64,000 bases of DNA from Jannaschia sp. S6380 (lineage in GTDB: Bacteria > Pseudomonadota > Alphaproteobacteria > Rhodobacterales > Rhodobacteraceae): the NCBI RefSeq assembly GCF_023015695.1, contig NZ_JALKAS010000001.1:744001-808000 (forward strand). The letters are read 5' to 3'. How positions within the stretch are numbered: the first letter of the stretch is position 1; each line of letters starts with the position of its first letter. Below, in pieces: positions 14,872-22,688 of this stretch. The notes under the pieces were generated by a model. That model worked only from the letters and a program-made list of their open reading frames with translations. It searched no databases and was not told the DNA's origin. Both the position numbers and the translations under genes were made by a program.

Positions 14872-15186
14872 ATGGTTTTGTTCCGGCTTCTCCTTGTCGT
14901 CATGGTAACGCTCTCCGCTTCGGTTTCGGGCGCGATGAACGCTAGCCATATGGCTGCTGTGGAGCATAGCCACACCTCGGTGGGAGAAGTGGCTGACGAT
15001 CAGCCGATCTGCTGTTCGGAAGGCTCCGAACGCACGCAGACCTGTCACTCCTTGGCCGCGCTGCTTCCCGGCGCTGATTTGAACGATACTGCGCCCGCCA
15101 CCTGTGAGGACGTGTCCATTGTCACGGGCGTGCTTCTGACGGGTATCGAGCCTTCCGGTCCTCTCGACCCTCCCCGCGCGTTGTGA
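14872..15186 (+). CDS. Small secreted Cys/His protein under a CsoR box
   Basis: A 104-residue protein with a signal peptide (about 1-21). A mature part follows with candidate copper ligands: His26, His32, His34, vicinal Cys47-Cys48, Cys58-His59 and Cys78. No named family is recognised. The start codon lies four bases after a CsoR-type operator that overlaps the -10 region, so the transcript is likely leaderless or has a leader of a few bases. It is the first gene before the second DUF411 gene, with a 92-base gap. A periplasmic copper-scavenging role is an inference. Confidence 0.65.
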   Translation: MVLFRLLLVVMVTLSASVSGAMNASHMAAVEHSHTSVGEVADDQPICCSEGSERTQTCHSLAALLPGADLNDTAPATCEDVSIVTGVLLTGIEPSGPLDPPRAL

Positions 15187-15278
15187 TGCGTTTCGTGCCC
15201 TTTCGGGCGCGGAGTCTCAACTTGCAACCACACCTGAGCGGGCCTTGCCCGTGCGCATTCCTGTCGAGAGGAACTGAC

Positions 15279-15773
15279 ATGAAACCTATCAAGACTCTTA
15301 TCGCTTTCACCCCTGCCGCCGCCCTTGCACTTGGCCTCGCCTCTTTCGGTGCGGTCGGGATGGCGCATGCCGACGGCCATTCCGCCATGGCCGATCACGG
15401 CACGATGCACGTAACCAAAAGCCCAACATGCGGCTGCTGCGGCGCGTGGGTCACCCTGGCCCGCGAAGAGGGATACGACATCGAGGCCACGGACATCGCC
15501 GATGTCACCGGCGTCAAGCTGGACAACGAGGTGCCCGCAACGATGTGGGCCTGCCATACCGCGACGATCGACGGCTATGTGGTCGAGGGTCACGTGCCGT
15601 TCGCGGCTCTTGCCAAGCTGCTGGAAGAGCGTCCGGACATCGCGGGGATCGCGGTGCCGGGAATGCCCGGCGGCTCCCCCGGCATGGGAAACGACCCGGC
15701 AGCGCGATATGACGTGATGGCGTTCGGCGGCGAGGCCGGTGACGGCGAGGTCTTCTACAAGGCCGGTCTGTGA
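15279..15773 (+). CDS. DUF411 metal-binding periplasmic protein, second copy
   Basis: A 164-residue protein with a signal peptide (about 1-31) and a His-rich linker. The DUF411 signature SPTCGCCGAW has Cys51, 53 and 54. WACHTATIDGYVVEGHVP and PGMPGGSPGM motifs follow. It is a paralogue of the protein at 8426-8875, with the same order of motifs. GAGAGGAA at 15265-15272 supports the ATG at 15279. The stop overlaps the GTG of the cytochrome gene (GTGA). DUF411 proteins accompany copper and silver resistance determinants; here it leads the CopC/CopD/oxidase genes. Confidence 0.86.
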   Translation: MKPIKTLIAFTPAAALALGLASFGAVGMAHADGHSAMADHGTMHVTKSPTCGCCGAWVTLAREEGYDIEATDIADVTGVKLDNEVPATMWACHTATIDGYVVEGHVPFAALAKLLEERPDIAGIAVPGMPGGSPGMGNDPAARYDVMAFGGEAGDGEVFYKAGL

Positions 15774-16231
15774 ACCGGATTGCAGCGCTTGGCCTCGGGA
15801 CAGCGGCGCTGGCGGGGGCCGCTGTCCTCGCCTTCACATGGGGGGCGTCCACACCGGCCGGAACCGTGCTTGTTCCGTCAGATCGGGATGTCGTGGCCCT
15901 CGGGGAGACGATCTACGCCGATACCTGTGCGGCCTGTCATGGTGTGGACCTCGAAGGTCAGCCGAACTGGCGTTCGCCGGGGGAGGATGGACAGCTGCCC
16001 GCGCCGCCGCACGATGAAACCGGACACACCTGGCACCATGATGGCGACACGCTGTTTCGTCTGACGAAATACGGAACCGGCGCTCTGATCGGCGATCCCG
16101 GCTATGAATCCAACATGCCCGTTTACGAGGGCGTCCTGACGGATGACGAGATCATCGCCGTCCTCAGCTACATCAAATCGACTTGGCCGGAAGACATCCG
16201 CGCCCGTCACGACGAAATGGAAAACAGATGA
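15770..16231 (+). CDS. Monohaem cytochrome c
   Basis: A 153-residue protein with an N-terminal signal or anchor (about 1-25). The haem motif CAACH is in TCAACHGVDLEGQPNWR. A distal Met is likely in ESNMPVYEGVLTDDE, giving a class I fold similar to cytochromes found beside copper oxidases. The GTG start overlaps the DUF411 stop, and its own stop overlaps the copC-like start (ATGA). It may pass electrons to or from the multicopper oxidases downstream, which is inference. Confidence 0.85.
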   Translation: MNRIAALGLGTAALAGAAVLAFTWGASTPAGTVLVPSDRDVVALGETIYADTCAACHGVDLEGQPNWRSPGEDGQLPAPPHDETGHTWHHDGDTLFRLTKYGTGALIGDPGYESNMPVYEGVLTDDEIIAVLSYIKSTWPEDIRARHDEMENR

Positions 16232-16575
16232 TGAAGAGTATCACTCTGGCCCTCGTGGCCACACTGGCAACGGCGACAGCCGCGCTGGCCCACTCGAAAG
16301 CCGAAGACACAACCCCGGCGAACGAGGCGACTGTCGAGACGGTGGAGGTCATCGAACTGCGCTTCGACGACCCGATGCGCGTCACGGCGATCAGCCTCAT
16401 TGGGCCGGACGGCGAGATGGAAATCACCCGCGAAACCGGTCTCGATCCGGTGACGGAATTTCGCGCCATTCCGCTCGAAGCCATGCCCGCCGGGGCCTAT
16501 TCTGTAGATTGGCGCGGGTTGTCGGCGGACGGCCACCCGATGCAGGGCGCCTTCGCCTTTACGGTCTCGGACTGA
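16228..16575 (+). CDS. copC: CopC-family periplasmic copper-binding protein
   Basis: A 115-residue protein with a signal peptide ending at ALA (1-20). The mature protein therefore begins with His (HSKAEDTTPANE), the usual N-terminal Cu(II) ligand of CopC. The C-terminal motif YSVDWRGLSADGHPMQGAFAF is characteristic, and its DGHP His is the second expected ligand. The Cu(I) Met-rich site of Pseudomonas CopC is not evident, so it resembles the Cu(II)-only class. The ATG overlaps the upstream stop (ATGA), and the copD-like gene starts three bases after its end. Confidence 0.88.
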   Translation: MMKSITLALVATLATATAALAHSKAEDTTPANEATVETVEVIELRFDDPMRVTAISLIGPDGEMEITRETGLDPVTEFRAIPLEAMPAGAYSVDWRGLSADGHPMQGAFAFTVSD

Positions 16576-16578
16576 TCG

Positions 16579-17457
16579 GTGGAAGGACTTGCCCCGATTG
16601 ACGGGTGGGCGCTTCTCGCGATCCTGGCGAAAGCCATCGGATACGCGGCGGCGCTGATTGCCATGGGCGGGCCATTGTTTCTCGCCGTCTTCCGATCCGC
16701 GCCTCCCGACGTGCGGCGCATCGCCCGAAAACTCGCGGTCATTGCGGCGCTCATTGGTCTTGCGGTGCTGGCGCTGCGCTTCGGTATCCGCGCGGCCCGT
16801 ATTTCGGGCATGGGGCTGTCCGGGGCAACGGATACGATGATGCTGGGTTTCGTCTGGGACAGCCCGCTCGGCACGGCGGCACTCTGGCGGGGTGCGGGTG
16901 AATTGCTGATCGTCGCCGTTCTGATCGAAGGCACCATCGGCATGACGGCAAGTCTTCTCGGCGCATTGCTGATTGCCATGTCCTACGCCTTCGTCGGTCA
17001 CTCCCTGGGTGATCCGCGCTGGATACTGGCGGGGCTTCTGGTGACGCATTTGCTGGCGGCGGCCTTCTGGGTCGGATCACTGGCTCCACTGCATCGCGCG
17101 GCGGCGAAAGGCGAGAACGCGGCTCTTCTTCATCGCTTCGGCACCATCGCCAGCGGCACTGTAGCGATTCTTGTGATCGTCGGCGTGTCTTTCGCATGGC
17201 TCATGATCGGGTCACCCACCGGACTGTTTGGCACGGCCTACGGTTGGACGCTGATTATCAAAATTGCCGTCGTCACCGGCCTTCTCGGGCTGGCGGCAAG
17301 GAACAAACTCCGGCTCGTGCCCGCGCTTGCCTCCGGCGCACCTTCGGCTTCCGCCAGGCTGCGTCGCTCCATCCGTATGGAAATCATCATCGTCGCCCTG
17401 ATCCTGCTGGCGACGGCCACCCTCACTTCGATCACCACACCCCCGGTAAACCTTTGA
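16579..17457 (+). CDS. copD: CopD-family inner-membrane copper protein
   Basis: A 292-residue protein with about eight membrane helices and the CopD signature YAFVGHSLGD...THLLAAAFWVGSLAPL in the central part. CopD works with CopC to move copper across the inner membrane. Start GTG 16579 sits right after the copC stop. Two multicopper oxidase genes follow 14 bases downstream. The copC-copD order is the classical one and makes the calls mutually supportive. Confidence 0.86.
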   Translation: MEGLAPIDGWALLAILAKAIGYAAALIAMGGPLFLAVFRSAPPDVRRIARKLAVIAALIGLAVLALRFGIRAARISGMGLSGATDTMMLGFVWDSPLGTAALWRGAGELLIVAVLIEGTIGMTASLLGALLIAMSYAFVGHSLGDPRWILAGLLVTHLLAAAFWVGSLAPLHRAAAKGENAALLHRFGTIASGTVAILVIVGVSFAWLMIGSPTGLFGTAYGWTLIIKIAVVTGLLGLAARNKLRLVPALASGAPSASARLRRSIRMEIIIVALILLATATLTSITTPPVNL

Positions 17458-17471
17458 AAGGGACAACCCGA

Positions 17472-18971
17472 ATGTCACCGCTTTTCCGCCGATCACTTCT
17501 GAAAGGGGCCGCCGCCCTCGGCGGCACGTTGGCACTGCCGACCTATGGTTTTGCGCAGACTTCGCCCCAAACCACCCTGACTGTCGGCACGCGCACGCTG
17601 GAGATTATGGGCCGCGCTGCGACCGTCATGGGCATCATGAACGATGCGGGAACGCCCGGCCTGGTGATACCTGTGGACGCGCCTTTCGACGTGCGGGTGA
17701 GGAACACGCTGGCCGATCCGACCGTCATTCACTGGCACGGGCTGACGCCGCCTTTTGCCCATGACGGCAGCAATGTCTCGCAGGCACCTGTCGCGCCGGG
17801 CGGGACGCACGATTATCTCTTCGATGTCAGTCGATCCGGCACCAACTGGATGCACTCGCATTTCGGCTTGCAGGAGGCGCAGCTTCTGGCCGCGCCTCTC
17901 ATCGTGGAGTCAGCCGAAGATGCCTCGGCGGATCGGCAGACCGTCACGATCATGCTGCACGATTTCAGCTTCACCCCACCGGAAGAACTCCTCGCAGGTC
18001 TGCGATCCGGTGAAATGTCGCATATCGGGTCGGGGATGGCCGCGATGCACATGGGGATGGTGCGCGGCGGAGATGGCAGCATGGCCGGAATGGATCATGG
18101 CAACATGAACACGGGCGATGCACCCGCGATGGACCACGGCAACATCGTCATGTCCGGGATGGCGATGGATCTGAACGACATCGCGTTCGATGCCTTCCTC
18201 GCCAACGACCGCGACCTGTCGGACCCCGAAATCGTACCGGTCGAAAGAAGCGGTCGCGTGCGACTGAGGATCATCAACGCGGCCTCGTCCAGCAACTTCT
18301 GGCTCGATCTGGGCAATCTGCAAGGGCGGCTTCTGGCGGTTGACGGGAATGACGTGCTTCCCATCGACGGCACACGCTTCGAGATCGCGATGGCGCAGCG
18401 GTTGGACATAGAGGTATCGATACCTTCGGAAGGCGGTGCTTTCCCGATCATCGCGCAGCTCGAAGGTGCGAAAGCCCGCACGGGGATCGTTCTTGCGACG
18501 GCATCGGCAGCGATTGAGCGGATATCCGGGTTTGCCGAAGTCACCGCGCCACCGGTTCTGCTCGATCTGGAACGGCAACTTGTTGCGGCGAGCGGATTGC
18601 CCCGCAAACCCGCCGATGCAGCCGTGAGTGTCGATCTGACCGGCGATATGCAGCCCTACGCCTGGGGGTTCGCCGGGCGGTCGTTCGACAATCGCGCTCC
18701 GGTCGAGATCGTGTCCGGTCAGAGGGTCGATATCACGCTGCGCAACCGCACGATGATGTCCCATCCGATGCACCTGCACGGTCATCACTTCCAGGTCGTC
18801 GGATTGGGACGTGCGCGGCTTTCCGGGGCTATCCGCGATACCGTTCTGGTTCCCGCGATGGAAAGCGTGACGATTGCCTTCGACGCCGACAACCCCGGCG
18901 AATGGCCGCTCCATTGCCACAACATGTATCACATGGCCGCCGGTATGATGACGACGGTGACATACGCATGA
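17472..18971 (+). CDS. Multicopper oxidase, CopA-like, Met/His-rich
   Basis: A 499-residue Tat substrate (FRRSLLKGAAALGG). Copper-site motifs are VIHWHG (85-90), WMHSHFG, MHLHGHHF (433-440) and HCHNMYHMAAGM (481-492), so the type 1, 2 and 3 sites look complete. Between the first and second domains (about 177-235) is a segment rich in Met, His and Asp (GMAAMHMGM, GSMAGMDHGNM), as in CopA/CueO-type enzymes that oxidise Cu(I). It is shorter than plant-pathogen CopA. The stop overlaps the second oxidase gene (ATGA). Confidence 0.88.
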   Translation: MSPLFRRSLLKGAAALGGTLALPTYGFAQTSPQTTLTVGTRTLEIMGRAATVMGIMNDAGTPGLVIPVDAPFDVRVRNTLADPTVIHWHGLTPPFAHDGSNVSQAPVAPGGTHDYLFDVSRSGTNWMHSHFGLQEAQLLAAPLIVESAEDASADRQTVTIMLHDFSFTPPEELLAGLRSGEMSHIGSGMAAMHMGMVRGGDGSMAGMDHGNMNTGDAPAMDHGNIVMSGMAMDLNDIAFDAFLANDRDLSDPEIVPVERSGRVRLRIINAASSSNFWLDLGNLQGRLLAVDGNDVLPIDGTRFEIAMAQRLDIEVSIPSEGGAFPIIAQLEGAKARTGIVLATASAAIERISGFAEVTAPPVLLDLERQLVAASGLPRKPADAAVSVDLTGDMQPYAWGFAGRSFDNRAPVEIVSGQRVDITLRNRTMMSHPMHLHGHHFQVVGLGRARLSGAIRDTVLVPAMESVTIAFDADNPGEWPLHCHNMYHMAAGMMTTVTYA

Positions 18972-20410
18972 GAAACCGGTCCAACAGGCTGCCCGGCCGC
19001 CGCACCTTCCTGACCGGTGCGGTCGCCCTCGGCGCAACGACCCTGCTGCCCCGTGGACTGTTCGCGGATACGGGCTGGCCGATCCTGCGCGCCGCGCCCT
19101 CGACCGCGCAGCTCGCTCCGGCAGGATACCCGGCCACGTCGGTCTGGGCCTACGCGACAGAAGGCGCAGGCAGGGTTCCCGGCCCTGAAATCCGCGTGAC
19201 GGCGGGGGACCGGGTGCGCCGCCAGCTCGCCAACGATCTGCCTCAGGCCACGGCAGTTCACTGGCACGGCATCCGCATCGACAACGCGATGGACGGCGCG
19301 GCCCCGCTGACACAGGCAGCTGTCGCGCCGGGGGCATCCTTCGACTACGGCTTCATCGCCCCCGATCCCGGCACCTATTGGTATCACTCGCACAATCGCG
19401 GCCAGGAACAGGTCGCCCGTGGTCTGGCCGGTCCCCTGATCGTGGAGGACCGCGAACCGTGGCTCGGCCTGCCCGGTGCGGCCACGCGCGAGCTGACGCT
19501 GGTTCTCGATGACTGGCTGCTCGATGCAGATGCGGCCATCGTCGAGGACAGATGGGACGACTTGCACGCGGCCTCCCATGACGGTCGGATGGGCAACACC
19601 GTCACGGTAAACGGCGCGGCCTATCCCGATCTGCCGGTCCGCCCCGGTGAGCGTCTCCGGCTGAGGATCGTTAACACAGCCATCGACCGGATCATGCTTC
19701 TCGGCCTGCCAAACCTGTCGGCGCGGTTGATTGCGCTCGACGGGCATCCCGTCTCGCCCCGCGATGTGGAAACGCTATTGCTCGCCCCGGCGCAGCGGGC
19801 CGATGTCGTGATCGACGTGCCGTCGCAGGATGACGGGACGCATGGCCTTCTGCTCGATCCCGGAAACGGCGCGTGGGTCGAGGTCGCGACGTTCAGGTCG
19901 GACGGCGCGCCGGTGGCACCGGGCGAAGGTGAAGTCCGCCCGCTGCACGCCTGGGGCACACTGGCCCCTCCCGATACGTCCGATCCGCAACGCGAACGCC
20001 TGCTCATGGAAGGTGGCGCGATGCGCGGCATTGCTGAGGCCACTTATCGCGGTGAGCGGATGGGGTTCCGCAAACTGGCATCGAACGGCATGGTCTGGGC
20101 TTTCAACGGCATGGCGCACGGGATGAAAACTCCGATGTTCCGCGCGCCCCTCGGCCGGACAGTGCATCTGGAAATGGTGAACCGCTCGATCTTCCCGCAC
20201 GCTATTCACCTGCACGGGCATCATTTCACGGTCCTGTCGCGCAATGGCGCACCTGACCCGCACCGCGACGTGCGCGATACGGTTTTGATCGGCGGCGATG
20301 AAACGCTGGAAATCGCTTTCGTCGCGGACAATCCCGGCCAGTGGATGATCCATTGCCATATGCTATCGCATCAGGCGTCCGGGATGATGGCCTGGTTCGA
20401 GGTCGCGTAG
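18968..20410 (+). CDS. Multicopper oxidase, second copy
   Basis: A 480-residue Tat-exported oxidase (LPGRRTFLTGAVALGA). It has the four copper-binding motifs: AVHWHG (96-101), YWYHSHNRGQEQ, AIHLHGHHF and MIHCHMLSHQASGMM. It differs from the preceding oxidase in lacking the long Met-rich insert, so the two are not recent duplicates. Like that enzyme it probably oxidises Cu(I) or organic substrates in the periplasm. The ATG overlaps the upstream stop (ATGA). One base after its own stop an interrupted membrane-protein gene begins. Confidence 0.87.
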   Translation: MRNRSNRLPGRRTFLTGAVALGATTLLPRGLFADTGWPILRAAPSTAQLAPAGYPATSVWAYATEGAGRVPGPEIRVTAGDRVRRQLANDLPQATAVHWHGIRIDNAMDGAAPLTQAAVAPGASFDYGFIAPDPGTYWYHSHNRGQEQVARGLAGPLIVEDREPWLGLPGAATRELTLVLDDWLLDADAAIVEDRWDDLHAASHDGRMGNTVTVNGAAYPDLPVRPGERLRLRIVNTAIDRIMLLGLPNLSARLIALDGHPVSPRDVETLLLAPAQRADVVIDVPSQDDGTHGLLLDPGNGAWVEVATFRSDGAPVAPGEGEVRPLHAWGTLAPPDTSDPQRERLLMEGGAMRGIAEATYRGERMGFRKLASNGMVWAFNGMAHGMKTPMFRAPLGRTVHLEMVNRSIFPHAIHLHGHHFTVLSRNGAPDPHRDVRDTVLIGGDETLEIAFVADNPGQWMIHCHMLSHQASGMMAWFEVA

Positions 20411-20411
20411 G

Positions 20412-20816
20412 ATGGTGTTCGGCCTGCCATTTGTCGCCGGACTTGTCCTCGGGGGCATGACCCATGGGGCTATGGCGCTCGGGGGTGTCTTGCGCCAGCG
20501 AGGGACGTGGGCAACCACAATGGTCGCCATCGCTGCTTTCTGTGTGGTCTTTGCAATCTAGACCGGCGACACCGCCGAGATTGTCGTCCATTCCGGCCTC
20601 GCCGCCGGATTTGCCGCCTTGGCGATCATCGGCGCGCGGGCGTCGGCATGGATACTCGCGGCCGCTCTGCTCGGGCACGGGATGTTCGATGTCAGTGTGG
20701 GATTGTTTCTATCGAACCCCGCACCGGGCTGGTGGGGCCCGTTCTGTCTTGGCATCGACGTGGTGCTGGCACTTGGTCTGGCCGTCCTGTTGATCCGAGA
20801 GAAGACGCTGCAATGA
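20412..20816 (+). pseudogene. Small membrane protein interrupted by an in-frame amber codon
   Basis: From ATG 20412, one base after the oxidase stop, a single frame encodes 134 residues with about four hydrophobic helices. It is broken only by TAG at 20559-20561 (codon 50). No frameshift is present, and coding character continues to the TGA at 20814-20816 (GLAAGFAALAIIGARASAW, then GLAVLLIREKTLQ). The family is not recognised. It could be a recent nonsense mutation, a sequencing error, or a message read through by a suppressor. Translation might also restart at ATG 20619. Confidence 0.7.
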
Positions 20817-20819
20817 TGG

Positions 20820-21092
20820 TTAGCGGGACGCCTTTTGCAACAGACCGATCAGCTCGTCGAACTTGGCCCGCTGTTCTTCGGGGTCGCCGCTCTGGATCGC
20901 GGTTTCGACGCAATGCTCCGCGTGGTTCTCAAGGATCAGCTTCTCGACGCCCAGGATCGCCGATCTGATCGCAGCCGTCTGCGCAAGGATGTCCATGCAG
21001 TAGCGGTCGGCCTCGACCATGCCCTTTATGCCGCGCACCTGACCTTCGAGCCGTGACAGCCGGTCCAGCGTCTTGTCCTTGTTCGCCTTCAT
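20820..21092 (-). CDS. csoR: CsoR-family copper-responsive repressor
   Basis: A 90-residue four-helix repressor with the DUF156/CsoR signature RLEGQVRGIKGMVE. The metal triad C-H-C is visible: Cys in ADRYCMDILAQ, then H-x3-C in ENHAEHCVE. That matches Cu(I)-binding CsoR rather than RcnR or FrmR. Start ATG 21092 (MKANKDKT) fits family length; upstream in-frame ATGs at 21122 and 21182 fall near or across the operator. It is divergent from the DUF305 gene, with a CsoR box at 21140-21162 between them and a second at 14848-14868, so autoregulation is likely. Confidence 0.88.
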   Translation of the reverse strand: MKANKDKTLDRLSRLEGQVRGIKGMVEADRYCMDILAQTAAIRSAILGVEKLILENHAEHCVETAIQSGDPEEQRAKFDELIGLLQKASR

Positions 21093-21139
21093 CGGACTGC
21101 ACTCCGTGTCTTTTGGAACCATGGGGCTGAAATTACAGT

Positions 21140-21162
21140 TATATACCCCATATGGGTATATA
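21140..21162. promoter_or_regulatory. CsoR-type operator 2, divergent promoter
   Basis: A perfect 9-5-9 palindrome with arms TATATACCC and GGGTATATA around CATAT. For the rightward gene, TTACAG (21133-21138) and TATATA (21157-21162) could be -35 and -10 at 18-base spacing, so the box covers the core promoter. It is placed to control both csoR and the DUF305 gene. Confidence 0.82.
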
Positions 21163-21175
21163 GAAGAGTCAGACA

Positions 21176-21730
21176 ATGGCACATCGAAACGACACTACAA
21201 TGGATTCAGACGACACGCATCAGGACAGCCACTCCAGGAAAAGCGGCGGCTACGGCAGGTTCCTCGCCATGATCGGCACCTCGACCGTGATGATGTATGG
21301 GCTGATGTATCTCAATACCTATGCGCTGGATCATGTCTTCTTTTCCCAGACGCGCATGTGGATGGCGCTCTACATGGGCGGGACGATGGCGGTCATCATG
21401 CTGGCCTTCATGCTCGGCATGTATTCTAACCGGAAAGCAAACATCGCGATCTTCGCCGTAGCCGCGATTGCCTTCGCGGCGGGCCTCTACCTCGTCCGCT
21501 CCCAAGACACGGTCGGCGATATCGCCTGGATGAAGGCGATGATCCCGCACCATTCCATTGCGATCCTGACCAGCGAACGTGCGAACATTTCCGATCCGCG
21601 CGTGCGCAAGCTGGCCGATGCCATCATCGAGGCGCAGCGGGGCGAGATCGCGGAGATGCAGCGATACATCGCAGACATCGAAGCCAACGGAGATGCACCA
21701 GCAGGCACAGAACGAACAAAGTCGGAATAA
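21176..21730 (+). CDS. DUF305-domain membrane protein
   Basis: A 184-residue protein with a His/Asp-rich N-terminal tail and three membrane helices (about 27-110). A C-terminal DUF305 region follows, with DIAWMKAMIPHHSIAI, in which the HH pair and Met residues are conserved in the family. DUF305 proteins are ferritin-like small helical domains frequently found with copper genes. The ATG lies 13 bases after the CsoR box. A Met-rich 43-residue gene follows 18 bases after the stop. Role in copper storage or export is inferred. Confidence 0.83.
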   Translation: MAHRNDTTMDSDDTHQDSHSRKSGGYGRFLAMIGTSTVMMYGLMYLNTYALDHVFFSQTRMWMALYMGGTMAVIMLAFMLGMYSNRKANIAIFAVAAIAFAAGLYLVRSQDTVGDIAWMKAMIPHHSIAILTSERANISDPRVRKLADAIIEAQRGEIAEMQRYIADIEANGDAPAGTERTKSE

Positions 21731-21748
21731 ATACAGGAGACCGTAACG

Positions 21749-21880
21749 ATGATGATGAATGGTGAAATGATGCAAGGCAGCGGATGGATGATGGGAGGCA
21801 TGATGCTGATCATGCTTCTTGTGGTCGTCTTCCTGATTACGGGAATTGCCTATTTCATTCGAAATTCCCGCGGACGCTGA
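21749..21880 (+). CDS. Met-rich 43-residue single-pass membrane peptide
   Basis: A frame of 43 codons beginning MMMNGEMMQGSGWMMGGMM, with ten methionines in the first 19 residues. One hydrophobic helix (about 20-37) and a basic end, RNSRGR, follow. ACAGGAGA at 21733-21740 is a good ribosome site. It lies between the DUF305 and glutaredoxin-like genes with the same orientation and spacing as a true operon member. The Met-rich N-terminus could bind Cu(I). It is too short for standard gene callers. Confidence 0.7.
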   Translation: MMMNGEMMQGSGWMMGGMMLIMLLVVVFLITGIAYFIRNSRGR

Positions 21881-21899
21881 CATACGAAGGAGACCCACG

Positions 21900-22688
21900 A
21901 TGCCCAAGGACACCCGCGATGTCGCTGATGTGACAACCGATCCCGCCACGGCCGCCACTGGAAAGACAGCCGTTCTCTACCGCATGGCGCTGCCGAACCA
22001 TCTGTGCCCTGCGGGCCAGAAGGCGCGTTGGCTTTTGGACAGCAAGGGATTCAAGGTCGATGATCGACTGTTCCGCGAGCGGTCGGAGGTCGATGCCTTC
22101 AAGGAAGCGCACGATGTCCCCACCACACCGCAGATATGGATCGAGGGCGAGCGGGTCGGCGGCTACGACGCCCTGCGCCAGAAACTCACCGATTACGACC
22201 CGGATGCCACGACCTACAAGCCGGTGATCTACCTTTTCGCGGTGGCCGCCGCGACGGCGCTCGCGCTGTCCATCGGCTTTCTCGGCGCGATCACTTGGCA
22301 GACGCTCGGCTGGTTCATTTCGGTCTCGATGATCCTGCTGGGGATGCAGAAGCTCCGCGACATCGAGAGCTTTACAACGATGTTTCTCAACTACGACCTG
22401 CTGGCGCGGAAATGGGTGCCCTATGCCTATGTTTACCCTTGGGTCGAGACCGGGGCAGGCATCCTGATGACGGGCATGTTGCTGACCCCGCTCGCGGCCC
22501 CTGCGGCGCTCTTTATTGCCACGGTCGGCGCGATAAGCGTGTTCAAGGCAGTCTACATCGACAAGCGCGAGCTGAAATGCGCCTGTGTAGGCGGCGGATC
22601 GAACGTGCCTCTTGGTTTCGTCAGCCTCACGGAAAACCTCATGATGATGGGGATGGCCATTGTGATGCTCGCCCGGATCGCGAACTGA
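21900..22688 (+). CDS. Glutaredoxin-like / MauE-like membrane fusion protein
   Basis: A 262-residue protein. The N-terminal thioredoxin fold (about 22-98) has a glutaredoxin-type active site reduced to one Cys (HLCPAGQKARWLL) plus TTPQIWIEGERVGG. A C-terminal four-helix MauE/DoxX-like membrane domain follows (about 105-262) with a Cys pair in ELKCACVGG. MauE-type proteins transfer electrons or assist disulfide formation in the periplasm. GAAGGAGA precedes the ATG at 21900. Its stop overlaps the start of the DsbA-like gene (TGATG), so a thiol-redox pair is likely, perhaps serving copper protein maturation. Confidence 0.8.
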   Translation: MPKDTRDVADVTTDPATAATGKTAVLYRMALPNHLCPAGQKARWLLDSKGFKVDDRLFRERSEVDAFKEAHDVPTTPQIWIEGERVGGYDALRQKLTDYDPDATTYKPVIYLFAVAAATALALSIGFLGAITWQTLGWFISVSMILLGMQKLRDIESFTTMFLNYDLLARKWVPYAYVYPWVETGAGILMTGMLLTPLAAPAALFIATVGAISVFKAVYIDKRELKCACVGGGSNVPLGFVSLTENLMMMGMAIVMLARIAN

